From positions 1 to 43,861 of the forward strand of contig JAUPTV010000181.1 in the NCBI GenBank assembly GCA_030917925.1: a stretch of DNA of 43,861 bases, read 5' to 3'. Positions 37,119 to 43,861 of this stretch are shown piece by piece. The notes under the pieces were generated by a model, which searched no databases, was not told the origin of the DNA, and saw only the letters and a program-made list of their open reading frames with translations. Positions within the stretch are counted from its first letter, which is position 1; each line of letters starts with the position of its first letter. The position numbers were made by a program, and so were the translations under genes. This DNA is from Pseudomonadota bacterium. Lineage in GTDB: Bacteria; Pseudomonadota; Gammaproteobacteria; Competibacterales; Competibacteraceae.

Positions 37119-39596
37119 ATGACCATAAGGGAAAATGTCTGCCGGCGTCGCCGGATTCGCCGGATACAATGGGGCGCTGGCTTATTGCTGGCGCTGCTGG
37201 TCAGCACGGCGATTGGACTGTATGTCGCGTTGCAAGGGAGTTTACCGCAACTGGATGGCGTCGCCGCGCTGCCCGGCCTGAATGCGCCGGTCGCCATTGA
37301 GCGTGATGGACTGGGCATTCCGACGATTCGCGGTGAAACCCGCGTCGATATTGCCCGCGCCTTGGGCGTTATCCACGCCCAGGAGCGCTTTTTCCAGATG
37401 GACCTGACCCGCCGCCGGGCCGCCGGCGAACTGGCAGAACTGTTTGGCGCAAAGGCGCTGGGACTGGATCGGGCCAATCGTCTGCACCGTTTCCGGCAAC
37501 GTGCCCAACACCTTCTGCCAACCCTGTCCGCTGCGGAACAGGCGCTGATTGCCGCCTACACCGAAGGCGTCAATGCCGGACTCGCCGCCCTGTCCACATC
37601 GCCGTTTGAGTATCTGCTGCTGCGGGCGACGCCCCAGCCCTGGCGACCGGAAGATACTGCACTGGTCGTCTATGCCATGTATCTGGATCTTCAGGATCGG
37701 CAATGGCTGACTGAATCAGCGCGTGGTCTATTGCGCGACCGGTTGCCATTGGCGCTTGCGGACTTTCTCGATCCGGTCGGGGGTGATTGGGATGCGCCAC
37801 TGCAAGGTGAACCCTTCGCTGCTCTCTCTCCGCCTGGCCCAGAGGTTTTCAATACGGCGACGGCAATTTCGGAAGCTGATCGGGTCGGGCTGTCAAACCA
37901 CCCCGGCGCTACGCGCCACCCCTCCTTATCCAAGGAGGGGAATTCGTACCCGGTTAATAGGTGGGCATTGACCGGGGAAACCGATTCGCCGCGCGGCAGC
38001 AATAACTGGGCGGTGGCGGGGCGTTTGACCGCGCATGGCGGAGCGATGCTGGCCAATGACATGCATTTGACGCTGCGCATCCCGAATATCTGGTATCGGG
38101 CGACTTTCATGTATCGCGATGCGCAGGGCCAGGAACGCCGCATTTCTGGCGTCACGTTGCCCGGTGCGCCCGCGATGGTGGCTGGTAGCAACGGTTATCT
38201 CGCCTGGGGCTATACGAATAGTGAAGGCGACTGGGCGGATCTGGTGTTGCTGGAACCTGGCGATAGTGCGGCGACCTACCGCACACCCGACGGTCCCCGC
38301 CCTTTCCAGACTTTCCGGGAAATCATCCGGGTCAAGGATGGCCCTGCTGAAACGCTGGAGATTCTGGAAACGATCTGGGGGCCGGTGCTGGATCACGATC
38401 ATCAGGGTCACCAGCGCGTCTTGCGCTGGGTGGCGCATGATCTCCGGGCGGTGAATTTGAAATTGATGGAACTGGAGCAGGCGGAAACGCTGGAAGCTGC
38501 GCTCGACATTGCCCATCGAACCGGAGCGCCAGCGCAGAACTTCCTGCTGGCCGGTGCCGATGGCCGTATCGCCTGGACGCTCACCGGCACAATTCCCCGC
38601 CGCTTTGGCCATACCGGCCGCCTGCCCACTGCCTGGGCGGAGGGTCAACGCGGCTGGAATGGCTGGCTGGAACCGGCGGAGTATCCGCAAATCGTCGATC
38701 CGCCCAGTGGCCGACTCTGGACCGCAAATGGTCGAGTGGTTGCCAACGCCTGGCTGGATGTGGTGGGTGATGGCGGCTATGCATTGGGCGCTCGCGCCCG
38801 GCAAATCCGCGATGCGCTGCTGACCCGTGAACAGTTCGCCGAAGCCGATTTTCTGACCCTGCAACTCGATGACCGAGCGCTGTTGCTGGAACGCTGGCGC
38901 GAGGTGCTGTTGACGACGTTGGCACGGCTGACCGCTGATCCACGCTATGAAGAATTGCGAAAGTTCGTCACGGACTGGGGACAGCGGGCCGCGCCGGATT
39001 CCGTCGGCTACCGGGCCGTGCGCACTTTCCGCTTGGCCGTGCGGGAACGAGTATTTGCCCCGTTGATCGCCGCCTGCCAGGACGTTGATCCCGATTTCGA
39101 TTACAGCGCCTTCCGGCAACACGAAGGCCCGTTGTGGCAACTGGTCGCCCAACAACCGCCGCATCTGCTCGACCCGCGCTACCGTGATTGGCCCGCGCTG
39201 TTGCAGGACGCCGCTGATGCGGTGCTAACGGAACTGACCGCTGATGGTCGGCCACTGGCGACTAAGACCTGGGGCGATGCGCAACCGGTGCATATCCGGC
39301 ATCCCTTTAGCCGTATCCTGCCGTGGTTGAGCGGTTGGCTGGATATTCCAATGCAACGCTTGCCGGGCGATTTGTATATGCCCCGCTTGCAGACGGCAAC
39401 CAATGGCGCTTCGCAACGGCTGGTGGTTGCGCCGGGCCGGGAAGCTTCAGCGATTCTGCACAGTCCCGGCGGGCAAAGCGGCCATCCACTGTCACCGTAC
39501 TATCGCGCCGGGCACGATGCCTGGGCTGCGGGACGGCCGACGCCGCTGGAACCGGGACCACCACAACATCGGCTGATGCTCCAATCACAACCCTGA
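37119..39596 (+). CDS. Penicillin/acyl-homoserine-lactone acylase-family Ntn hydrolase
   Basis: The 825-residue precursor has an N-terminal hydrophobic signal (WGAGLLLALLVSTAIGLYVAL) for export. Family text includes VAIERDGLGIPTIRGETRVD, ALGVIHAQERFFQMDLTRR and AGELAELFG. Self-cleavage should expose Ser294 as the beta-chain nucleophile in PRGSNNWAVAG; AMLANDMHLTLRIPNIWYR follows as usual. The substrate could be a penicillin, an acyl-homoserine lactone or another amide; sequence alone does not say. A palindromic repeat is read through at residues 260-276, in the spacer just before the beta chain, which is cut out on maturation in this family. argA starts 19 bases later. Confidence 0.9.
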   Translation: MTIRENVCRRRRIRRIQWGAGLLLALLVSTAIGLYVALQGSLPQLDGVAALPGLNAPVAIERDGLGIPTIRGETRVDIARALGVIHAQERFFQMDLTRRRAAGELAELFGAKALGLDRANRLHRFRQRAQHLLPTLSAAEQALIAAYTEGVNAGLAALSTSPFEYLLLRATPQPWRPEDTALVVYAMYLDLQDRQWLTESARGLLRDRLPLALADFLDPVGGDWDAPLQGEPFAALSPPGPEVFNTATAISEADRVGLSNHPGATRHPSLSKEGNSYPVNRWALTGETDSPRGSNNWAVAGRLTAHGGAMLANDMHLTLRIPNIWYRATFMYRDAQGQERRISGVTLPGAPAMVAGSNGYLAWGYTNSEGDWADLVLLEPGDSAATYRTPDGPRPFQTFREIIRVKDGPAETLEILETIWGPVLDHDHQGHQRVLRWVAHDLRAVNLKLMELEQAETLEAALDIAHRTGAPAQNFLLAGADGRIAWTLTGTIPRRFGHTGRLPTAWAEGQRGWNGWLEPAEYPQIVDPPSGRLWTANGRVVANAWLDVVGDGGYALGARARQIRDALLTREQFAEADFLTLQLDDRALLLERWREVLLTTLARLTADPRYEELRKFVTDWGQRAAPDSVGYRAVRTFRLAVRERVFAPLIAACQDVDPDFDYSAFRQHEGPLWQLVAQQPPHLLDPRYRDWPALLQDAADAVLTELTADGRPLATKTWGDAQPVHIRHPFSRILPWLSGWLDIPMQRLPGDLYMPRLQTATNGASQRLVVAPGREASAILHSPGGQSGHPLSPYYRAGHDAWAAGRPTPLEPGPPQHRLMLQSQP
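37896..37945 (+). repeat. Two-hairpin palindromic repeat inside the acylase spacer
   Basis: The 50-base unit holds two stems, GGCGC-TAC-GCGCC and CCCCTCCTT-ATCC-AAGGAGGGG. A close copy lies at 42471-42520. In the acylase frame it encodes about HPGATRHPSLSKEGNS and keeps the frame open. Confidence 0.85.
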
Positions 39597-39615
39597 CCTC
39601 TGACCAGTCCCCTTC

Positions 39616-40929
39616 ATGCACTCTGACCCCTTTGTTCAATGGTTCCGCCAGGCCGGACCGTACATCAACACCCATCGCGGCAAAACTTTTGTCGTGTCGT
39701 TCGGCGGCGCTGCGGTTGAGGCCGACAGTTTTTCCAGCCTGATTCACGATCTCGCCCTGCTACACAGTCTCGGTATTCGCTTGGTGCTTATCCACGGCGC
39801 ACGGAATCAGATTGAGGCGCGGTTGCAGGAAGCCGGTCGGGAACCGCGCTATGCCCAGGGTCTGCGCATCACGGACGCTGAGGATTTACCGCTGATTAAA
39901 CAGGCGGTGGGGCGACTGCGCATTCGGATTGAATCGCGTCTGTCCATGGGCGTCGCTAATTCGCCGATGCAGGGCGCTCGTTTGCGCGTGGTGTCCGGGA
40001 ATTTGATTACCGCCCGCCCGCTCGGGGTGCGCGATGGTGTGGATTTCGGTTTCACTGGCGAAGTGCGGAGGATTGATGACCGGGCGATTCGCCTGTGGCT
40101 GGATCAGGACGCGATTGTGTTGCTGTCGCCGCTGGGTTATTCGCCGACTGGGGAAATTTTCAACGTCAGCGCCGAAGACGTGGCCACTGCCGCCGCCATG
40201 GCGTTGCGGGCGGATAAGCTATTGGTACTCAGTGAAAGCGCGACGCTTTGCGATGCTGCTACCGGGCGACCGATCCGCGAACTCAGTCCCAGCGATGCCC
40301 AACACTTACTGGCCGAACGCCGCGATCTCACCGAAGAAATCACCCGCCATCTCCAGCAGGCGTTACGCGCCTGCCAGGCCGGGGTGCGTCGCGTCCATCT
40401 TCTGAGTCGGCAGGTCAATGGCGCTTTGCTGCTGGAACTGTTTACCCGCGATGGGGTGGGGACGCTGATTACTGCTGATATTTACGAAGGGCTGCGGTCG
40501 GCGGCCATTGACGATATTGGCGGTCTGCTGGAGTTGATCCGGCCACTGGAGGAAGACGGGACGCTGGTGCGTCGGTCACGCGAACGGCTGGAAATGGAAA
40601 TTGACCGGTTCAGCCTGCTGGAACGTGACGGCACCATTATTGGTTGTTCGGCGCTCTACCCTTTCCCGGAGGAACGGTTGGGCGAACTGGCCTGTGTCGC
40701 GGTGCATCCGGGCTATCGTAATAGTGGTCGCGCCGATGCGTTGCTGCGATTTATTGAGCGCCAGGCCCGGAATCAGGGTCTGAACCGGTTGTTCGTGCTG
40801 ACGACCCGCACCGCGCACTGGTTCCGCGAACGCGGCTTTGAACCGGCGGAAGTAGCTGATCTGCCGGTGCGTAAACAGACGATGTATAACTGGCAGCGCC
40901 GTTCCAAAGTGTTTATTAAAACGCTGTAA
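39616..40929 (+). CDS. argA: N-acetylglutamate synthase ArgA
   Basis: ArgA transfers acetyl from acetyl-CoA to glutamate, the first step of arginine synthesis, and is normally feedback-inhibited by arginine. The 437-residue product has an N-terminal amino-acid-kinase-like domain (FVVSFGGAAVEAD, LVLIHGARNQIEARL) and a C-terminal GNAT domain (IIGCSALYPFPEERLGELA, VAVHPGYRNSGRADALL, VLTTRTAHWFRERGFEPA). The length and both domains match the classical ArgA. It ends at a small hairpin. It follows the acylase by 19 bases and may be co-transcribed. Confidence 0.95.
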   Translation: MHSDPFVQWFRQAGPYINTHRGKTFVVSFGGAAVEADSFSSLIHDLALLHSLGIRLVLIHGARNQIEARLQEAGREPRYAQGLRITDAEDLPLIKQAVGRLRIRIESRLSMGVANSPMQGARLRVVSGNLITARPLGVRDGVDFGFTGEVRRIDDRAIRLWLDQDAIVLLSPLGYSPTGEIFNVSAEDVATAAAMALRADKLLVLSESATLCDAATGRPIRELSPSDAQHLLAERRDLTEEITRHLQQALRACQAGVRRVHLLSRQVNGALLLELFTRDGVGTLITADIYEGLRSAAIDDIGGLLELIRPLEEDGTLVRRSRERLEMEIDRFSLLERDGTIIGCSALYPFPEERLGELACVAVHPGYRNSGRADALLRFIERQARNQGLNRLFVLTTRTAHWFRERGFEPAEVADLPVRKQTMYNWQRRSKVFIKTL

Positions 40930-40947
40930 TTCCATTTCTCATGGAAT
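40929..40947 (+). terminator. Hairpin at the end of argA
   Basis: ATTCCAT-TTCTC-ATGGAAT is a perfect seven-pair hairpin that begins at the last base of the argA stop codon. Only a short T-rich stretch (ATTTTGTG) follows, so termination may be weak. Confidence 0.5.
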
Positions 40948-40984
40948 CGCCAATTTTGTGATTAAGTGGCATCGGTGGAAGAGT

Positions 40985-41326
40985 ATGGGGGATGTGGGGC
41001 AAGATGGGCTGATGACAGCAACAAAGGCCGGGGGCGATGTGTCCAATGCGTATGAGGTAGCGAAAGCGGGCGGGCGACATGAGGGCGTGTATACTCGATA
41101 CCGCAATCAGCGAACGCCAGAAATAGAAAAATCAATCCGGTCGTTTACAAAAAGAATCAAGGAGCATCAAGATAAAATTGATAATCCAATGCGATATGTG
41201 CGACCTGATATTACTGAGCAGCATTTAGCTCATCTGGTATCCACGTTATGGCCAGAGGAAATTATGGATTTCGGGATGAAGATTGAGATTATGAAAGGCA
41301 TTCTGCGGGAGAGAAATAATGGGTAA
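40985..41326 (+). CDS. Uncharacterised protein, possibly phage-derived
   Basis: The 113-residue product starts MGDVGQDGLMTATKAGGDVS after a GGAAG site; a GTG at 40958 and an ATG at 41012 are alternatives. It is basic and mostly helical, with YRNQRTPEIEKSIRSFTKRI and ending MKIEIMKGILRERNNG. No family is recognised. Base composition is visibly richer in A/T than the surrounding genes. Its end overlaps the next gene by eight bases, the compact packing typical of phage or plasmid modules. Confidence 0.6.
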   Translation: MGDVGQDGLMTATKAGGDVSNAYEVAKAGGRHEGVYTRYRNQRTPEIEKSIRSFTKRIKEHQDKIDNPMRYVRPDITEQHLAHLVSTLWPEEIMDFGMKIEIMKGILRERNNG

Positions 41327-41546
41327 ACAAGCCGATTATCGTTATCTGTTGCAAGAGGCGATTGCGACCCTTGCGGATCGGGCACAGCGGATTAACCAAA
41401 CTACTGTTTATGATCAAGGGCGAGCCATGGCGTATTACGAGATATTTTCACAGTTGGCCAGCTTGGCGAACGAAACCGGCATCGATCCAAAAGAAATAGG
41501 TCTTGAAGACATGGGGGATTTAGTGGGGATGAAAAAAGCCGCATGA
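41319..41546 (+). CDS. Small uncharacterised helical protein
   Basis: The 75-residue product (MGKQADYRYLLQEAIATLAD to MGDLVGMKKAA) is acidic-to-neutral and helical, without membrane segments or known motifs. The GGGAGAG upstream of its ATG lies inside the previous gene. It overlaps the previous gene by eight bases and the methyltransferase stub by four, so the three were probably one mobile-derived operon. The composition is lower in G+C than in neighbours. Confidence 0.6.
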   Translation: MGKQADYRYLLQEAIATLADRAQRINQTTVYDQGRAMAYYEIFSQLASLANETGIDPKEIGLEDMGDLVGMKKAA

Positions 41547-41638
41547 ATAACCCCACCATCATCGGCAACGCCACGCTGTACTGTGGGGATTGCTTGGAGA
41601 TTTTGCCGAGTCTGAAGCACGATACCGCATCCGTGTGA
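41543..41638 (+). pseudogene. N-terminal remnant of a DNA methyltransferase
   Basis: The 31-codon frame starts MNNPTIIGNATLYCGDCLEI and ends LKHDTASV before a stop. The N-termini of phage-type N4/N6 DNA methyltransferases look like this, with the GDCLEILP substrate-binding helix just before the DPPY catalytic motif. The frame stops where DPPY should follow, and the next sequence leads into the cpdA leader. It is too short to be functional and looks like a deletion scar. Confidence 0.65.
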
Positions 41639-41688
41639 TACCGATACCCTCCGCAATCGCTTGGCTCCGCTTTCACAGGAATACCGCT

Positions 41689-42459
41689 ATGTCTACCGCC
41701 GCCCCGTTGCGGGTTATCCAGATCAGTGATCTGCATCTTAAATCTCAATCCGGTACGCGACTATGGGGCGTCGATGTGGACGTTAGCCTGAACGCCGTGC
41801 TGGAGTGCATCCAAAACCGGCATCCTCAACCGGATTTCCTGCTGATGACCGGTGATCTGGTCGGCGATGACCCGGATGCCTACCACCGCGTGCGTGAGAT
41901 GCTGAAACCGCTGGGAATTCCGGCCTACTGTCTGCCCGGCAATCACGATTTTCCGGCAGTGATGAGTCGGACGCTACGCGGGGACGTGATAGGGCGGAAG
42001 CAGCACTTCGTGGTGGGCAACTGGCAATTTGTGCTGCTGGATTCGAGTTTTCCGGGAACGCCAGACGGGCATCTGGGCTATGCGGAATTGGCGTTGCTGG
42101 ATACGATCCTGGCGCTGCGGCCCGATCTGCATACCGTGGTCTGTCTACACCATAACCCGGTGCCAAGCCGGACATCCTGGCTGGATACGATGATGGTGAG
42201 TAATCACGCGGCGCTGTTTGCGGTGCTGGACAATTATCCGCAGGTGCGGGCGGTGGTCTGGGGCCATATTCACGCGGAATTCGCTGATGTGCGGAATTCG
42301 GTTCATCTGCTGGCGGCTCCGGCGACTTCGGTGCAGTTCAAACCCGGTGCGCCGGGACCGCAGGTTGATGACGTGCCGCCCGGTTATCGCTGGTTTGAAT
42401 TTCATGCTGATGGGACGCTGCGCACCAGCGTGGAACGTATTAAACCGGTCAATGCGTAG
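41689..42459 (+). CDS. cpdA: 3',5'-cyclic AMP phosphodiesterase CpdA
   Basis: CpdA hydrolyses cyclic AMP in the cytoplasm with a dinuclear metal centre. The 256-residue product has the calcineurin-like motifs VIQISDLHLK, LLMTGDLVGDD, CLPGNHDFP, VVCLHHNPVP and VWGHIHAEF in the right order. WLDTMMVSNHAALF also fits CpdA. AGGA lies eight bases before the ATG at 41689; the longer frame upstream belongs to the mobile-remnant leader. It regulates cyclic AMP level and so CRP-type control. Confidence 0.9.
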   Translation: MSTAAPLRVIQISDLHLKSQSGTRLWGVDVDVSLNAVLECIQNRHPQPDFLLMTGDLVGDDPDAYHRVREMLKPLGIPAYCLPGNHDFPAVMSRTLRGDVIGRKQHFVVGNWQFVLLDSSFPGTPDGHLGYAELALLDTILALRPDLHTVVCLHHNPVPSRTSWLDTMMVSNHAALFAVLDNYPQVRAVVWGHIHAEFADVRNSVHLLAAPATSVQFKPGAPGPQVDDVPPGYRWFEFHADGTLRTSVERIKPVNA

Positions 42460-42470
42460 CCGACATCCCG

Positions 42471-42562
42471 AACCACCCCGGCCCTACGGGCCACCCCTCC
42501 TTAGCCACGGAGGGGAATCCGGAAATCCGGCTTTCACCGGGAAAGGCGATAAAGGGGGGAAT
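42471..42562 (+). repeat. Long palindromic repeat between cpdA and the Uma2 gene
   Basis: The first 50 bases match the acylase copy at 37896-37945, with stems GGCCC-TAC-GGGCC and CCCCTCC/GGAGGGG. The upper stem differs from the acylase copy by compensating changes. A second part (42521-42562) adds AATCCGG...TTCACCGGG and a GGGGGG end like that in the ccoI and bioH insertions. Confidence 0.8.
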
Positions 42563-42581
42563 TTCATTTGAGGAAATCACC

Positions 42582-43148
42582 TTAAACCGGTGCGCTCAAA
42601 TCCTCGTAGAGAGCCTCTATCGGGAAGTCCAGATCAACGCTTTCGAGATGTAACTGACTACCCGGCCCCATCGTTTCGGCTTGCCATTGTCCACTCTGTC
42701 GCCGGTAGATCTGGACCCGGATGCGTTTCTGATCGACCAGCACATATTCCCGCAGGCTGTCCAGTTGCTGGTAATACGCAAATTTGTCTCCCTGGTCAAA
42801 CGCAGCAGTGGAGTCGGAAAGCACTTCCACCACTAATACCGGGGAACGCTTGGCGTAGCGGTCGGCCAGATCGCTCTGGGCGCAGGTCACCTGAACATCG
42901 GGATAGAAACAGCAATCCGCCGTTTCCACCCGCGCTTTGACATCGGCCATATACACCCGACAGGGCGTACCGCGCAGGTGCTGGCGGAGTAAGGTATAGA
43001 AATTCAATGAGATTTCATTATGCAGGTCGGACGTCTCGGACATGGCGAATACTTCACCACGGATATATTCATGACGCAGCATCAGGTGGTGTTCCCATTC
43101 CAGATAGTCGTCATAGGTAAATGCCAGACGGGTTGCCGGGTAGGACAT
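42582..43148 (-). CDS. Uma2-family (DUF820) putative endonuclease
   Basis: The 188-residue product belongs to the PD-(D/E)XK-like DUF820/Uma2 family, abundant in mobile and cyanobacterial genomes. Conserved text includes FTYDDYLEWEHHLMLRHEYI, GEVFAMSETSDLHNEISLN, CCFYPDVQVTC (catalytic Asp), SPVLVVEVLSDSTAAFDQGD (Glu with following core) and EYVLVDQKRIRVQIYRR. Its cellular role is not established; nuclease function is inferred from the fold. It is divergent from the type ISP-like gene. Confidence 0.88.
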   Translation of the reverse strand: MSYPATRLAFTYDDYLEWEHHLMLRHEYIRGEVFAMSETSDLHNEISLNFYTLLRQHLRGTPCRVYMADVKARVETADCCFYPDVQVTCAQSDLADRYAKRSPVLVVEVLSDSTAAFDQGDKFAYYQQLDSLREYVLVDQKRIRVQIYRRQSGQWQAETMGPGSQLHLESVDLDFPIEALYEDLSAPV

Positions 43149-43226
43149 GCGCGATTACCTCTGCATTGTTTCGGGCTAGACTACACTGGATTCCGCTTGA
43201 ATTCGACTCATTCCAGGGACTACTCC

Positions 43227-43861
43227 ATGCTCCACTATATTGATCACTACCGCCGCCGTTTGGATGATTTGCGCCGCATTGCCGGGGCCGATAATGAAGG
43301 CACGTTGTCGCCGGCGTTTGCCGGGTTGTTGGAGGATTATGGGCGCGATCATCAGTTGATTCTGGCGCGGGAGTGGCCGTTCCGGGGGCGTGAGGGGACG
43401 ATGTTGCGGGCGGATGGCGTGTTGCTGGATCGCTTGCGGTTGGCGCATGGCTGGTGGGAGGCGAAGGATTCCAAGGATCATCTGGATCGGGAGATTGAGG
43501 CCAAGCTGCGCAAGGGTTATCCGAGCGACAACATGCTGTTTGAGGATACGGTGCAGGCGGTGTTGTTGCAGAACGGGCAGGAAGTGCAGCGGGTGTTGCT
43601 GGCGAATGATCAGGCGCTGGCCGGGTTGTTGACTCGGTTTTTTGCGTTTCGCCCGCCGGAAGTGGAACAGTTTGAGCAGGCAGCGGCGCAGTTTCGCCGG
43701 GATTTGCCAACGGTGATTGAGCGGCTGGCGGCGCTGATTACCGAGCAGGAGGCGGGCAATGCGACGTTTCAGGCGCGGTTGAGTGCGTTTCATGGTTTAT
43801 GTGTACGGGCGATTGGTGAGCGGGTGACGCTGGGCCATGTGCGGGAGATGTTGATTCAGCA
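43227..43861 (+). CDS. N-terminus of a probable type ISP restriction-modification enzyme (partial)
   Basis: About 211 codons are visible before the right edge. The product starts MLHYIDHYRRRLDDLRRIAG and has an early nuclease-like stretch GWWEAKDSKDHLDREIEAKL, where ExK follows an upstream ADGVLLD, consistent with a PD-(D/E)XK domain. It continues MLFEDTVQAVLLQNGQEV, FFAFRPPEVEQFEQA and HVREMLIQ, text I recall from single-chain type ISP restriction enzymes, which would then carry helicase and methyltransferase domains. The AGGGA ribosome site is good. The downstream domains are outside the window, so the call is tentative. Confidence 0.65.
   Translation, partial: MLHYIDHYRRRLDDLRRIAGADNEGTLSPAFAGLLEDYGRDHQLILAREWPFRGREGTMLRADGVLLDRLRLAHGWWEAKDSKDHLDREIEAKLRKGYPSDNMLFEDTVQAVLLQNGQEVQRVLLANDQALAGLLTRFFAFRPPEVEQFEQAAAQFRRDLPTVIERLAALITEQEAGNATFQARLSAFHGLCVRAIGERVTLGHVREMLIQ

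Noticed and set aside
37926-39164. 412-residue minus-strand frame opposite the acylase
   Set aside because: High-GC antisense frame; the plus strand has strong Ntn-hydrolase motifs across the same span.
43176-43793. 205-residue minus-strand frame at the right edge
   Set aside because: The Gln/Pro/Arg-rich translation is typical of an antisense shadow; the plus strand holds a gene with a good start and restriction-enzyme-like motifs.

Overview
The window is bacterial DNA from a Gammaproteobacterium with fairly high GC. This rests on a complete cbb3 oxidase operon with its assembly genes, BioC/BioH biotin synthesis, BamD, RluD/PgeF, ArgA and CpdA, and a high-potential iron-sulfur protein. A relative of Competibacteraceae, Chromatiales or similar purple-bacterial lineages would fit, but I cannot name the genus from sequence alone. 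Genes are dense on both strands and there is no long gene-free stretch. I saw no rRNA, tRNA or CRISPR array.

Region 1 (1-8.8 kb, minus strand): ccoNOQP, then ccoG, ccoH, ccoI and the start of ccoS. This is the whole structural and maturation set for a high-affinity cbb3 oxidase. Region 2 (8.8-13.5 kb, minus): an encapsulated-ferritin-type protein with no shell gene beside it, bioC, a small toxin-antitoxin-like pair, bioH, a PAS-GGDEF cyclase overlapping a cobalamin-binding protein, and a small membrane protein. Region 3 (13.6-19.3 kb): comF and a phosphoglucomutase, then a nitroreductase and bamD on minus, and rluD-pgeF on plus.

Region 4 (19.3-29.5 kb) is rich in signalling: an HD-GYP response regulator beside a five-module hybrid histidine kinase, and a protein joining a substrate-binding fold to PAS-GGDEF-EAL. 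A Cys/Met-metabolism PLP enzyme and purC lie between them. Region 5 (29.5-33.8 kb) holds an unknown protein, an AEC permease, an IscB nuclease with a structured upstream RNA region between two matching terminal hairpins, and argE. The IscB unit appears to be a non-autonomous IS200/IS605-type element inserted between argE and the permease.

Region 6 (33.9-40.9 kb): a GNAT-C39 peptidase fusion with a RimK-like ATP-grasp ligase, a HiPIP, a penicillin/AHL acylase-family hydrolase and argA. Region 7 (40.9 kb to the end) looks accessory: two small overlapping unknown genes, a 31-codon methyltransferase stub, cpdA, a Uma2 endonuclease-family gene and the start of what looks like a type ISP restriction-modification enzyme.

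Short palindromic repeats occur both between genes and in frame inside three genes (ccoI, bioH and the acylase). The most interesting points are the IscB/omega-RNA locus, these protein-coding palindromic insertions, the cobalamin-sensor/cyclase pair, and the substrate-binding/c-di-GMP fusion.
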